DNA of 64,000 nt from Absicoccus porci (GCF_003725415.1 NZ_RJQC01000001.1:798196-862195), one strand, 5' to 3'. Counted from the stretch's first letter, positions 47,262 through 55,941 are shown. The notes: a model not told the origin generated them from the letters alone. Numbers and translations are program-made.

Positions 47262-47636
47262 ATGACGAAAACATTGCCTCATCATCATCAGGAAAACGAA
47301 CAAGAAATTATTGAACATATTCCAAGTCCAGAAACAATTAATACAGTTGCTGCTGCCATGAAACAATTAGGTGATCCCACGCGACTACGTATCTTTTGGT
47401 TTCTTTGTCATGCACAGGAATGTGTGATTAATATTGCCGCCGCTGTTGATATGTCCAGTCCAGCGGTTTCCCATCATTTACGTTTATTAAAAGATGCCGG
47501 TTTGATCACAAGTGAAAGGCATGGTAAAGAAATGTATTATAAAGCAGCCGATTCTGAACTTGTAGATACCTTACATCATGTCATCGAAAAAGTCGCAAAA
47601 GTATCTTGTCCATCCAATGGAGAAAAAAACCGGTAA
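47262..47636 (+). CDS. ArsR/SmtB-family metal-sensing repressor
   Basis: A 124-aa winged-helix repressor. After a His/Glu-rich N-terminus (LPHHHQENEQE) comes KQLGDPTRLRIFWFL and the recognition helix MSSPAVSHHLRLLKDAGLI. The Cys in CHAQECVIN and the N-terminal histidines are possible metal ligands, as in CadC/ZiaR. AAGGAGA precedes the ATG. It is divergent from the HMA-ATPase genes. Its stop codon lies at the exact edge of the accessory region. Confidence 0.9.
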   Translation: MTKTLPHHHQENEQEIIEHIPSPETINTVAAAMKQLGDPTRLRIFWFLCHAQECVINIAAAVDMSSPAVSHHLRLLKDAGLITSERHGKEMYYKAADSELVDTLHHVIEKVAKVSCPSNGEKNR

Positions 47637-47907
47637 CGAGAATCGTGAATCTGCTCATTAAAAGGTTCGATGATTTTGAACGATTGTTCATTGCCATCGG
47701 CCTTTTTGGAATAATTTTGTTGTGAACAAATTTTTTATCAAGTTCTGGTGTATCCAGGAAATTTGCTACTTCAGAAGATGCAATCTTACTGTCGTCTAGA
47801 TAATAACTTTTCAGGCTTTTTTCTTCAAATTGTCATTTGATTTCTGCCTTCACCCTTCCTTACAGAGGAAATTTCAACTTGATCATTTGGTGGAACAAAC
47901 TCCATCA
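47630..47907 (-). pseudogene. Frameshifted small gene remnant, left edge of accessory region
   Basis: A minus-strand ATG at 47907 with AAGGAGATG upstream opens a frame (MEFVPPNDQVEISSV) that stops after about 26 codons but continues in other frames (EEKSLKSYYLDDSKIASSEV, then NYSKKADGNEQSFKIIEPF). The last about 80 bp closely match 60,598-60,690 in inverted orientation (roughly four of five bases alike). Family not recognised. It is either a decayed small gene or the end of a mobile element. Confidence 0.5.
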
Positions 47908-47925
47908 CATCTCCTTTTCATGAAG

Positions 47926-47956
47926 TTGCTTTTTTCTTTGTTTTTTCATGTATAAT
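47926..47956 (+). promoter_or_regulatory. Candidate promoter in the 47,637-48,442 gap
   Basis: TTGCTT at 47926-47931 and TGTATAAT ending at 47956, spacing 19 bp with an extended -10. It reads towards the HxlR remnant and hydrogenase. A dyad ACATACC-4-CGATATGT follows at about 47970. Besides this, the gap from 47637 to 48442 holds only the two pseudogene remnants listed here. Confidence 0.4.
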
Positions 47957-47999
47957 GATATCAAATAGGACATACCAGTACGATATGTATTGATCCTAG

Positions 48000-48269
48000 T
48001 ATCAATCCACAAAAAAAAGATTCATATGGCAAATGTTCCTTTCTAACATCTCAGAAAGTCGTGACAGTCTAATCGTCCATGTACCTATCGTCAGAAGAAA
48101 CTGTTCCTTTCAATGAGCTGCAGCAAAGAAAGCCGAAAGAAATGACGCACATGCCTTCATCCAGACAATTGAAATACTGGAAGACAAAGGGTTAATTGTG
48201 AGCAGAGTAGATCAAAAGATTCCGTCCAAAGTCGAATACAGTCTCAGCAAAAAATTTAGGATTGTATGA
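48000..48269 (+). pseudogene. HxlR-type regulator remnant
   Basis: The frame 48165-48269 reads TIEILEDKGLIVSRVDQK then IPSKVEYSLSKKF and a stop, the recognisable second half of an HxlR winged helix (family pattern LE.DGLI.R......P..VEYSLT). The preceding ELQ portion (PFNELQQRK, near 48106-48130) lies in another frame, so at least one frameshift has inactivated it. It sits directly upstream of the hydrogenase and may once have regulated it. Confidence 0.6.
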
Positions 48270-48442
48270 TCTTCACTGGAAATATAGGAAATGAGTACCT
48301 TCTCTTTAACTAGAAAATACAGAAACCTGCCTGCAGCAGAAGGTTAAGGTACGATAACAACAGACGAGTGTAGTAACTGGAAAACACGATTCGCTAATTT
48401 GTATACGTGAACATCTCAATCGTACTGAAGAAAGAGGCAAGT

Positions 48443-50098
48443 ATGACAAAACACCTTTCACCGGATATCCGGGTACCAATCGATCCGGACAATCCCTCAA
48501 TTGAACGACATGAAGATCTCTGTATCCGCTGTGGCAAATGCCGTGACGTGTGCAGAGATGAGATTTCAGTCCTGACCTATTATGATCTATCCAAGACCAA
48601 CGATGTGCCAATCTGTGTCCATTGTGGACAATGCGCAAATGTCTGCCCTGTGAATTCAATTACCGAGAAGAGCGAAGTTGATACTCTGAAAGCGGCGATT
48701 GCTGATTCAGAAAAGCTTGTGATTGTCTCTACCTCACCATCTGTCCGTGTTTCCATCGGTGAGGGGTTCGGGGAGGATCCAGGCACATTTTCCGAAGGAA
48801 AGATGGTTGCCTTGCTTCGAGCCCTTGGCTTCGACATTGTACTGGACACAGACTTTGCAGCGGATATGACCATTGTCGAAGAAGCTTCGGAGCTGCTCTC
48901 ACGTGTGACGAAGAAGAGTGCACCACTACCACAGTTCACATCGTGCTGCCCGGCCTGGGTAAAGTTTGTAGAAACCTACTATCCAGATCTTCTGCCAAAC
49001 ATTTCTTCAGCAAAGAGTCCGATTGGTATGCAAGGACCGACCATCAAGTCCTGGTATGCAAAGAAACAGGGTATCGATCCGAAAACAATCATGAACGTAT
49101 GTCTGACCCCTTGCACAGCAAAGAAGTTTGAGATTCGCCGCGAGGAAATGAATAGTTCCGCTACTTATTGGAATGAACCCTCTCTCCGTGATATGGATCT
49201 CTGTATCACTACCAGAGAGCTCATTGCCTGGGCAAAGGATGCAGGTATTGATTATAAAGAACTGCCAGAATCGGATTTCGATTCCCTGATGTCTGAGAAG
49301 AGCGGTGCCGGTGTAATCTTCGGTGCAACTGGTGGAGTCATGGAAGCTGCTCTCAGGGCAGCGTATGAATACCTCAATAATAAACCAGCATCGAAGAACC
49401 TTCTCCAACTTTCTGCGGTCCGAGGATATGAGGGAATCCGTACAACTTCCGTGCAACTTACAGACTCGCTTGCTGTTCGTGTTGCGGTAATCTACGGAAC
49501 AGCGAATGTACGGCTTTTCCTTGAAGAACAGAAACTTAGCGACTTTGATTTCATTGAAGTCATGACGTGCCCAGGTGGCTGCATCGGCGGTGGCGGTCAG
49601 CCGAAACACCTTGAAACGGCAGATGATGCGAGAAAAGAACGCATTCAGGGACTGTATGCAAAAGATGCAGCAATGGATGAGAAGGTAAGTACGAGAAACC
49701 AGGAACTGAAAGACTTGTACGAAACTTTCTATGGGAAGCCTCTTTCGAATCTTGCAGAAAAGCTCCTGCACACGTCCTATCACAACAGAGAAAATGACCT
49801 CGGAGAGAGTGCAGAGAAATACCGGAGGTTGAATGAACAGAAGAACTCGGAGAGCGACTATGTGGAAATCACGAAGCCGGGAGAAAAGAAGAGAAAATGG
49901 AAGTGCCGAATCTGCGGTTATGTCTATGAAGGAGAAGAACCACCGAAGGAGTGCCCAGTTTGCCATCAGGGCGCAGAAGTCTTTGATGAGGTGAAGACCT
50001 GGAAATGTAAGGTTTGCGGTTATGTCTGTGAAGGTGTGACACCGCCGGAAGAATGCCCGGTATGCCATCAGGGTTCTGAAGTCTTTGAGGAAATCTGA
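48443..50098 (+). CDS. [FeFe]-hydrogenase with two C-terminal rubredoxin domains
   Basis: A 551-aa iron hydrogenase. Two [4Fe-4S] motifs at C27-C30-C33-C37 and C58-C61-C64-C68, then the H-cluster motifs TSCCPAW (166-172), LTPCTAKKFE (C224) and MTCPGGCIGGGGQP (near 385-400). Two short rubredoxin-type domains end it, each CX2CGYV....CPVCHQG. The motif L2 has Thr-Pro-Cys where the well-known CpI enzyme has Met-Pro-Cys, and L3 has Gly for Asn, features I associate with group B-type enzymes (inference). Start 48443 is preceded by AAAGAGG. The maturation genes hydE, hydF and hydG are not in the window. The gene is visibly richer in G+C than its surroundings, suggesting transfer. Role: H2 production or H2-linked electron sink, or rubredoxin-linked peroxide/oxygen defence. 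Confidence 0.9.
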   Translation: MTKHLSPDIRVPIDPDNPSIERHEDLCIRCGKCRDVCRDEISVLTYYDLSKTNDVPICVHCGQCANVCPVNSITEKSEVDTLKAAIADSEKLVIVSTSPSVRVSIGEGFGEDPGTFSEGKMVALLRALGFDIVLDTDFAADMTIVEEASELLSRVTKKSAPLPQFTSCCPAWVKFVETYYPDLLPNISSAKSPIGMQGPTIKSWYAKKQGIDPKTIMNVCLTPCTAKKFEIRREEMNSSATYWNEPSLRDMDLCITTRELIAWAKDAGIDYKELPESDFDSLMSEKSGAGVIFGATGGVMEAALRAAYEYLNNKPASKNLLQLSAVRGYEGIRTTSVQLTDSLAVRVAVIYGTANVRLFLEEQKLSDFDFIEVMTCPGGCIGGGGQPKHLETADDARKERIQGLYAKDAAMDEKVSTRNQELKDLYETFYGKPLSNLAEKLLHTSYHNRENDLGESAEKYRRLNEQKNSESDYVEITKPGEKKRKWKCRICGYVYEGEEPPKECPVCHQGAEVFDEVKTWKCKVCGYVCEGVTPPEECPVCHQGSEVFEEI

Positions 50099-50234
50099 AA
50101 CAATCTGATAGAAACTCCTTTAGAGAGTGTAAGCTAAACTGTGTAAGTTAGTTAGATGCATACGACTGACTAATGAACACAGTTTTTATTATACACTTAT
50201 GACATGGCTAAAATAAAAAAGAAACTCTGCCGAT

Positions 50235-51397
50235 ATGCAGGATGCTCGCAAAGAAATCTTTGGTCCATTGTTTGAAAGTATGCTTCAGGGAGAAATGGAT
50301 AATCATCTTGGTTATAAATCCAATTCAAAAGAACCCAAATCTACAAAAAACAGAAGAAACGGATCCAATCCTAAAACCTTGAAAACTTCGATAGGCGAAG
50401 TAAAGATCAATACCCCTAGAGATCGGGATGGTTCTTTTGAACCGGTAGTCATTCCGAAAAGAACGAAAGATGTCTCCGAGATTGAAGGAAAGGTATTGGC
50501 CATGTATGCACGCGGCATGTCACAGCGTGACATTTCTGCTACGATCGAAGACATCTACGGATTCAAGATATCCCATGAAATGATTTCAGATATAACGGAT
50601 GCGGTCCTTCCTGAAGTAGAAGAATGGCGAAACAGGCCTCTTAAAAAGTGCTATCCATTCATATTCGTCGATTGTATGTATGTTTCCGTAAGAAATGAAT
50701 ATGAAGCCAAGGAAGAAGCTGTTTATACGATATTGGGCTATGATCTGGAAGGACATAAAAAAATCCTTGGTTTATGGATGGATGTCACAGAATCTAAGAA
50801 CTATTGGATGCAGGTATTTGACGAAATCAAATCCCGAGGCGTTGAAGATATCTTCTTTATTTCCATGGATGGTGTATCCGGACTTGAATCCGGTGCCAAG
50901 GCCATCTTTCCAGTAGTCGTGGTACAGCGGTGCATCGTCCATCTGATTCGCAATTCCATCAGATACGTACCATCAAAGGATTATAAAAAATTCAGGGCCG
51001 ATCTGAAGAAAGTTTATGGTGCTGTATCACTGAAAGCAGCACGAACAGCGTTTGAAAACTTCTGTGATAACTGGAACCAGTATCCCGGTGCCGTTGAAGT
51101 TTGGAAAAGAAACTTTGTCCATGTAGAACAGCTGTTTGATTATGAATCAGCAGTCAGAAAGGTGATGTATACGACAAATGCGATTGAATCCGTTAATTCA
51201 TCATTTCGAAAAGTAACGAAAAAAGGATCGTTTCCAAATCATGAATTTGTATTCAAGCTTCTATATTTACGAGTTTACGAGCAAAGGAACTTCAAAAGAA
51301 ATGGGATAAAGGCCATCTGAATAATTGGTCGATGGTATTGAATCAATTGTTGGTCAACGATCAGTTTAAACATCGTATCGAAAAGTACATTCAATAC
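50235..51397 (+). pseudogene. Inactive IS256-family transposase (copy 1)
   Basis: It matches the transposase of copies 2 and 3 but three defects are visible. The N-terminal about 30 codons are deleted, so the frame begins MQDARKEIFG without its usual start. Near 51270 an extra TTTACGAG duplication shifts the frame, giving VYEQRNFKRN in place of VKELQKKW and an early stop at 51320. Finally copy 2 is inserted just before the original stop codon. DDE residues upstream of the frameshift remain. Not functional unless trans-acting. Confidence 0.9.
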
Positions 51398-51411
51398 GAG
51401 AGTGTAATCTA

Positions 51412-51463
51412 AACTGTGTAAGTTAGTTAGATGCGTACGGCTAACTAATGAACACAGTTTTTA
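51412..51463 (+). terminator. Left-end hairpin upstream of IS256 transposase
   Basis: AACTGTGT with ACACAGTT and, inside, TTAGTTAG with CTAACTAA around a ten-base loop, followed by TTTTTATTAT. It lies between the left end and the transposase start and looks like an intrinsic terminator that would block transcription entering from outside. The same structure is in copy 1 (50137-50188) and copy 3 (55956-56007). Confidence 0.7.
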
Positions 51464-51504
51464 TTATGCCTATCTCATGATATGGTTGAAGGAGAAAAAG
51501 GAAA

Positions 51505-52755
51505 ATGAATGAAATGAGTAAAATTAAAAGAAATCCCGCCGCTGTCAAGATTGCCAATGAAATCCTTAAAGAATATGACTGTGATTCATTAACCGATATG
51601 CAGGATGCTCTCAAAGAAATCTTTGGTCCATTGTTTGAAGGCATGCTTCAGGGGGAAATGGACAATCATCTTGGTTATAAATCCAATTCAAAAGAGCCAA
51701 AATCTACAAAGAACAGAAGAAATGGTTCCAATCCCAAAACTTTAAAAACCACAATGGGAGAAGTAGAAATCAATGCGCCAAGAGACAGGAATGGATCCTT
51801 CGAACCAGTCATTGTTCCCAAACGATCAAAGGATGTTTCCGATATCGAAGGAAAGGTATTATCCATGTATGCACGTGGAATGTCACAACGTGATATCTCA
51901 TCAACGATCGAGGATATTTATGGTTTTAAAGTATCACACGATATGATCTCGGATATAACCAATGCTATCCTTCCGGAAGTGGAAGAATGGCAGAACAGAC
52001 CGCTCAAAAAATGTTACCCATTTGTTTTTGTCGACTGTATGTATGTTTCTGTCAGAAACGATTATGAAGCCAAAGAAGAAGCCGTTTATGTGATTCTTGG
52101 GTATGACCTGCAGGGACAAAAGGAAATTCTTGGTTTGTGGATGGATTCCACGGAATCAAAGAACTACTGGATGCAGGTATTTGATGAGATCAAGGCACGA
52201 GGAGTCGAAGATATCTTTTTCATTTCTATGGATGGCGTATCCGGTCTTGAATCGGGTGCCAAAGCTATTTTCCCCGGAGTTGTCGTACAAAGATGTATCG
52301 TTCATCTGATTCGGAACTCCATCCGATATGTACCAACCAAGGACTACAAAAAATTCACTGCCGATCTTAAAAAAGTATATGGAGCCTCTTCACTAAAAGC
52401 AGCTAAGACTGCGTTCGACACATTCTGCGACAACTGGAAACAATATCCTGGAGCGATCGAAGTATGGAAAAGGAATTTCCTTCATGTAGAACAGCTGTTT
52501 GATTATGGATCTGCTGTTCGAAAAGTCATGTATACGACAAATGCGATCGAATCGGTAAATTCCTCCTTTCGAAAAGTGACGAAAAAAGGGTCATTTCCAA
52601 ATCATGAAGCTGTATTCAAGCTGCTCTATTTACGGGTGAAGGAACTACAGAAAAAATGGGACAAAGGACATTTGAATAATTGGTCGATGGTATTGAATCA
52701 ATTGTTGGTCAACGATCAGTTTAAGGATCGTATCGAAAAGTACATTCAATACTGA
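51505..52755 (+). CDS. IS256-family transposase (copy 2)
   Basis: A 416-aa DDE transposase of the mutator-like IS256 family. Catalytic acids D177 (VDCMY), D243 (SMDGVSGLESG) and E349 (TTNAIESVNSSFRK) fit the family spacing, and the C/D(2)H-type region (CIVHLIRNSIRY) is present. GGAGAAAAAGG precedes the ATG at 51505. It differs from the copy 3 protein by only three residues, so both copies are recent and probably active. Confidence 0.95.
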   Translation: MNEMSKIKRNPAAVKIANEILKEYDCDSLTDMQDALKEIFGPLFEGMLQGEMDNHLGYKSNSKEPKSTKNRRNGSNPKTLKTTMGEVEINAPRDRNGSFEPVIVPKRSKDVSDIEGKVLSMYARGMSQRDISSTIEDIYGFKVSHDMISDITNAILPEVEEWQNRPLKKCYPFVFVDCMYVSVRNDYEAKEEAVYVILGYDLQGQKEILGLWMDSTESKNYWMQVFDEIKARGVEDIFFISMDGVSGLESGAKAIFPGVVVQRCIVHLIRNSIRYVPTKDYKKFTADLKKVYGASSLKAAKTAFDTFCDNWKQYPGAIEVWKRNFLHVEQLFDYGSAVRKVMYTTNAIESVNSSFRKVTKKGSFPNHEAVFKLLYLRVKELQKKWDKGHLNNWSMVLNQLLVNDQFKDRIEKYIQY

Positions 52756-53230
52756 ATCTTGAAATGATATTTATTCCAATTTCCTTGTTTACAATGAGAC
52801 TCCGCCCCTAAGAACCCGAAAAAACGGCCAGTCAAAAAAATCAATTTTCAGCTGGCCGTTTTAAGCATACCTTAGGGTCGATCATTATAAACAAGTTTTC
52901 TCGGCATAAAACATCATTTTAAAAACAAGATCGAGAACTTATCAAAATCGACTATAAAATATTAAATACACACTTTTCTTGACAAACCCTTCAATACTGA
53001 ATCTTGAAATGATATTTATTCCAATTTCCTTGTTTACAATGAGCCTCCGCCCCTAAGAACCTGAAAAAACGGCCAGTCAAAAAAATCAATTTTCAGCTGG
53101 CCGTTTTAAGCGTACATTAGGGTCGCTCATTATAAACAAGTTTTCTCGGCATAAAACATCATTTCAAAACAAGATTTAGAACTTATTAAAATCGATCATA
53201 AAATATTAAATACACACTTTTCTTGACAAC
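52743..53230 (+). repeat. Two adjacent copies of the IS256 3' tail
   Basis: The about 240-bp tail that follows the transposase stop occurs at 52743-52989 (end of copy 2) and again at 52990-53230 (remaining tail of copy 1). Each tail contains the inverted repeat AACGGCCAG / CTGGCCGTT separated by about 20 bases, a probable terminator. The pair is explained by copy 2 inserting into copy 1, not by tandem duplication. No gene lies in 52756-53355. Confidence 0.85.
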
Positions 53231-53236
53231 CCCCCC

Positions 53237-53278
53237 TCTCACACATCTAACTAACTTATATAGTTAAATTCCACTCTC
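53237..53278 (-). mobile_element. Degenerate IS256 left-end remnant
   Basis: On the minus strand GAGAGTGGAATTTAAC followed by TAAGTTAGTTAGATG resembles the IS256 left end at 50123, 51398 and 55942, with several changes. It abuts the right end of copy 1 in the opposite orientation and suggests an earlier deleted copy. Confidence 0.6.
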
Positions 53279-53355
53279 ATTTTCCTTTTATAAAATTGAA
53301 AAAGATTTATTGGATTTTCTGGCAGATGTCTTTTCCCTATTGATTGTCATGTTGA

Positions 53356-54456
53356 TTAAAATTCTGTGGACAAACCATCAGTGGTTCCATAATGAGGTAC
53401 ATACTCTATAGTATATCCACTATAATCTGTTTCATCATTATCAAAATAAACGTCAAGTGTTACCTGTTTGCCTGGAGAAAGGTTATTCGATGAATAATCG
53501 CTATCTCCAGTGTCAATGATATTCCCGTTCTCATCTTTCACATTTACATCAAAGTTAAGCGACTTAAACGTTTTCTGTGTCTTATTAGTAAAAGTAATAA
53601 AATAACTATAATATGGGAATTCTGCATCGCCCTCATTCTTTGCAGTAAACTGAATAGATTTGATAGATTTCTCCAAGTCAGAATTAAGTTGATCTTCATC
53701 AGCTTGAGCACTCTGAGTTGTTTTCGCATCATCTAAAATGTCATCCAAATCATCTTGATATTTATCATCGACTTTTAATCCATAATCATCTACAAAAGAT
53801 TTAATCAACACAGTACGTTTATTATATGCGTTTTCCCATTGTGTAGTGTATGTATAATAATCACTATTATAATAGGCAAGTGATTTTTTACTATCATTTA
53901 AAGCTTCTATATATTGTTTTGCTGCATCCTGTAGTTTTGAATCGTCGAAAGTTTTGTTTTTGAAGGAACCAATGCTATCTAGTTCTGCATCAATCCATTC
54001 TTTAGCAGCATCATCATCGTCAAGCTCTTCATTTTCATCACTATCGGTAATACTCCAACGTTTCTGAAGCCCTTTCTTCAATGCGCGCATAAATTGTCCA
54101 TCTACAGAAAGTTCATATTTACATTTATCCAAATAGTCCTTGGAATCTTTATAATCTCCTAAAGATTTAAATGTACTTTCAGCCTCTTTAAATTCTTCGT
54201 TGTTATATTCTCTGACTGCTTTGTTATATGCTCTAAGATCTGTGGTTGCAAACAATGCAATAACAATGACAATACAAGCAGCAACTAAAACAATGATAAT
54301 ATTTCGTGTTAACTTTTTCTTGTTTTTCGGTTTCTCTGCTTTTTCAGACTGCTCTGGTAAAGGTGGTGTCACATTCTGTTCCTGTTCAGAAACGGAAGTT
54401 TCTGGATCACTTGTTTCTGATTTAATTTGTTCTGTATTCTTTTCTACGTCACTCAT
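53356..54456 (-). CDS. Membrane-anchored protein with TPR-like repeat and FxLYD-type domain
   Basis: A 366-aa protein. Residues 1-50 are a Ser/Glu/Pro-rich cytoplasmic tail, then one membrane helix (about 52-70, IIIVLVAACIVIVIALFAT), a helical region with the Firmicutes-type repeat FKEAESTFKSLGDYKDSKDYLDKC, a helical middle, and a C-terminal beta domain (FITFTNKTQKTFKSLNFDV, VKDENGNIIDTG, LSPGKQVTLDVYF) like FxLYD domains. GGGAGGG precedes the ATG. Function unknown; outside-facing sensing or binding is inferred. It is the only other intact non-IS gene of the accessory region. Confidence 0.85.
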   Translation of the reverse strand: MSDVEKNTEQIKSETSDPETSVSEQEQNVTPPLPEQSEKAEKPKNKKKLTRNIIIVLVAACIVIVIALFATTDLRAYNKAVREYNNEEFKEAESTFKSLGDYKDSKDYLDKCKYELSVDGQFMRALKKGLQKRWSITDSDENEELDDDDAAKEWIDAELDSIGSFKNKTFDDSKLQDAAKQYIEALNDSKKSLAYYNSDYYTYTTQWENAYNKRTVLIKSFVDDYGLKVDDKYQDDLDDILDDAKTTQSAQADEDQLNSDLEKSIKSIQFTAKNEGDAEFPYYSYFITFTNKTQKTFKSLNFDVNVKDENGNIIDTGDSDYSSNNLSPGKQVTLDVYFDNDETDYSGYTIEYVPHYGTTDGLSTEF

Positions 54457-54904
54457 TTTAAATTCCCTCCCAGTAAAAAAATACTTTATATATATTAATT
54501 ATAACTATATTTTAACAAATGACCAAATTGGACTATAAAGTTGCAGAACATTCCATATCAGTGATAATACATAATATCTTTTGAGTTGTTCTCATATTCA
54601 TCCCTCTGTTATAAGGTATTTTGTACGCATAAAAGATGTTTATAATAGATAATATTGCATGAATAAATCAGAAAATTAATTGTTACCAAAGGAAGATGTG
54701 ATTGAGAAAGATTGACTAAGGTAGGATAAAATATTTTCATTAGCTTTACGTATGATAAAATATATTAAATAAACCAAGTTATAATAATTAGGAGATTAAC
54801 TATTAAAAATCAAGCAAAAAGACAAGAATTATAAAAAGACATGACAAAAAGACCTAACAAAAGGTCAATTTTAAAAAATGGTCTAATGGTCTATAAGAAA
54901 ATGG
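54457..54904. other. A+T-rich gap without recognisable gene
   Basis: Sequence between the 366-aa protein and the IS110 remnant. Very A+T-rich. The only structure seen is a short GACCT / AGGTC hairpin with T run on the minus strand near 54850, possibly the IS110 terminator. No ORF with a ribosome site is convincing. Confidence 0.6.
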
Positions 54905-55070
54905 CTACCTCATTTTCTTAGGGTCATAATCAGTATCGTTTTTTTCTAAAAAGAAAATGATACGAATCAGTTTTCTGGCCACATGGGTAAGAGCAACCCG
55001 ATGATGTTTGCCTTCTTCCCGTTTTTTTACGATAGTACTCGTAAAAAATAGAATCATGGATAATGAGAGA
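54905..55070 (-). pseudogene. IS110-family transposase C-terminal fragment
   Basis: The minus strand reads KREEGKHHRVALTHVARK then LIRIIFFLEKND and a stop at 54905, matching the conserved C-terminus of IS110-type transposases (EGK.HK.AL...A.KL.RII). Just before, the matching sequence (DSIFYEYYRK) is in another frame, so one base is missing or added in a run of seven A. The rest of the gene is removed at the IS3 left end at 55071. Confidence 0.65.
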
Positions 55071-55118
55071 GGGGGTGCGGACAAATTCTTGGACCGACGA
55101 TGACAGGGAGAAAGAAAA

Positions 55119-55940
55119 ATGTCGTTTACGGAGGAAGAGAAAAAGAAAGCACTTCAATTGTATGATGAAACTGGATCGATAGCTAAGGTAATTCATAAAC
55201 TCGGATATCCAAGCAGACAAAATATGTATACTTGGATCAAGAATCGAGATATCGAAAAGAAACGCAAGAAATATGATGCTACAGATTCACCAGGGCACAG
55301 GCGTCATCCATCATTAGAAATAAAACTTGAAATACTTCACCGTTGCTTTGAAGAAGGAGAAGACATAAAATCAATATCAGAAGAATACGGATATTCAAGG
55401 ACGAGTATTTATAGTTGGAGAAAGCTGTATTTATCTGGAGGTGCAGCGGCTATAATGAATAAAAAGAAAGATTTGCCAAGAGGAACTTTGATCGTTAATG
55501 AAGATGCTGATAAGGGTTCCGATAATAATATTGAACTGGCAGCTAAGATAAGAGATCTGGAGCTAGAAAACGATATATTAAAACAGACAATAGAAATATT
55601 AAAAAAAGATCAGGGCATCGATCTGTTAAGACTGAAAAACACAGAGAAGACAATGATAATCGATGCCCTAAGGAATAAATATGCATTGTCACTGCTTCTT
55701 GCAAAACTTCAGATATCCAAGAGCAGTTACTTTTATCAGCACAAGATACAACAATCACCTTATAAATATGAGGCAATAAAGATAAAAATTATTGAATTAT
55801 TCAAAGAAAACAAGGGAAGATATGGTTATAGAAGGATTCATGCACTACTGAGAAAAGATAATATCATTGTATCTGAAAAAATAGTAAGACAAATCATGAA
55901 AGATAATAATCTAGTAGTAAAAGCCAGAAAACATAAGAAG
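55119..55940 (+). pseudogene. IS3-family transposase, 5' part
   Basis: 274 codons: a helix-turn-helix near the start (SIAKVIHKLGYPSRQNMYTW), a second one (SISEEYGYSRTSIYSWRK), a leucine-zipper-like stretch (KIRDLELENDILKQTIEIL) and the start of the B region (ISKSSYFYQH, GRYGYRRIHALL). The frame is then interrupted at ...RKHKK by the IS256 copy. Joined to 59997-60563 it reads through as one uninterrupted 461-codon frame, so OrfA and OrfB are already fused without frameshifting. Confidence 0.9.
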
Positions 55941-55941
55941 T

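Larger units (their letters stand above)
51398..52989 (+). mobile_element. Intact IS256-family element (copy 2)
   Basis: 1,592 bp, flanked on both sides by the 8-bp duplication TTCAATAC (51390-51397 and 52990-52997), the size expected for IS256 elements. Left end GAGAGTGTAATCTAAACTG; right end CTTTTCTTGACAAACCC. The target lies in the last codons of copy 1 transposase. A strong hairpin at the left end and another in the 3' tail flank the transposase gene. Confidence 0.93.
50123..53233 (+). mobile_element. IS256-family copy 1, interrupted by copy 2
   Basis: Left end GAGAGTGTAAGCTAAACTG at 50123, 25 bp after the hydrogenase stop. The body runs to 51397 and resumes at 52998 after copy 2. The right end is near 53230 (CTTGACAAC). 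No target duplication is visible around copy 1, so it is older or rearranged. Its 5' part lacks about 80 bp relative to copies 2 and 3. Confidence 0.85.

Noticed and set aside
49007-50068. Long minus-strand open frame (353 codons) opposite the hydrogenase
   Set aside because: Lies wholly within the hydrogenase gene, shows no recognisable domain and is Cys/Phe/Ile-rich in the way antisense frames are.
52743-53230. Two similar 240-bp units, at first resembling a tandem duplication
   Set aside because: Fully explained by insertion of one IS256 copy into another, shown by the TTCAATAC duplication.
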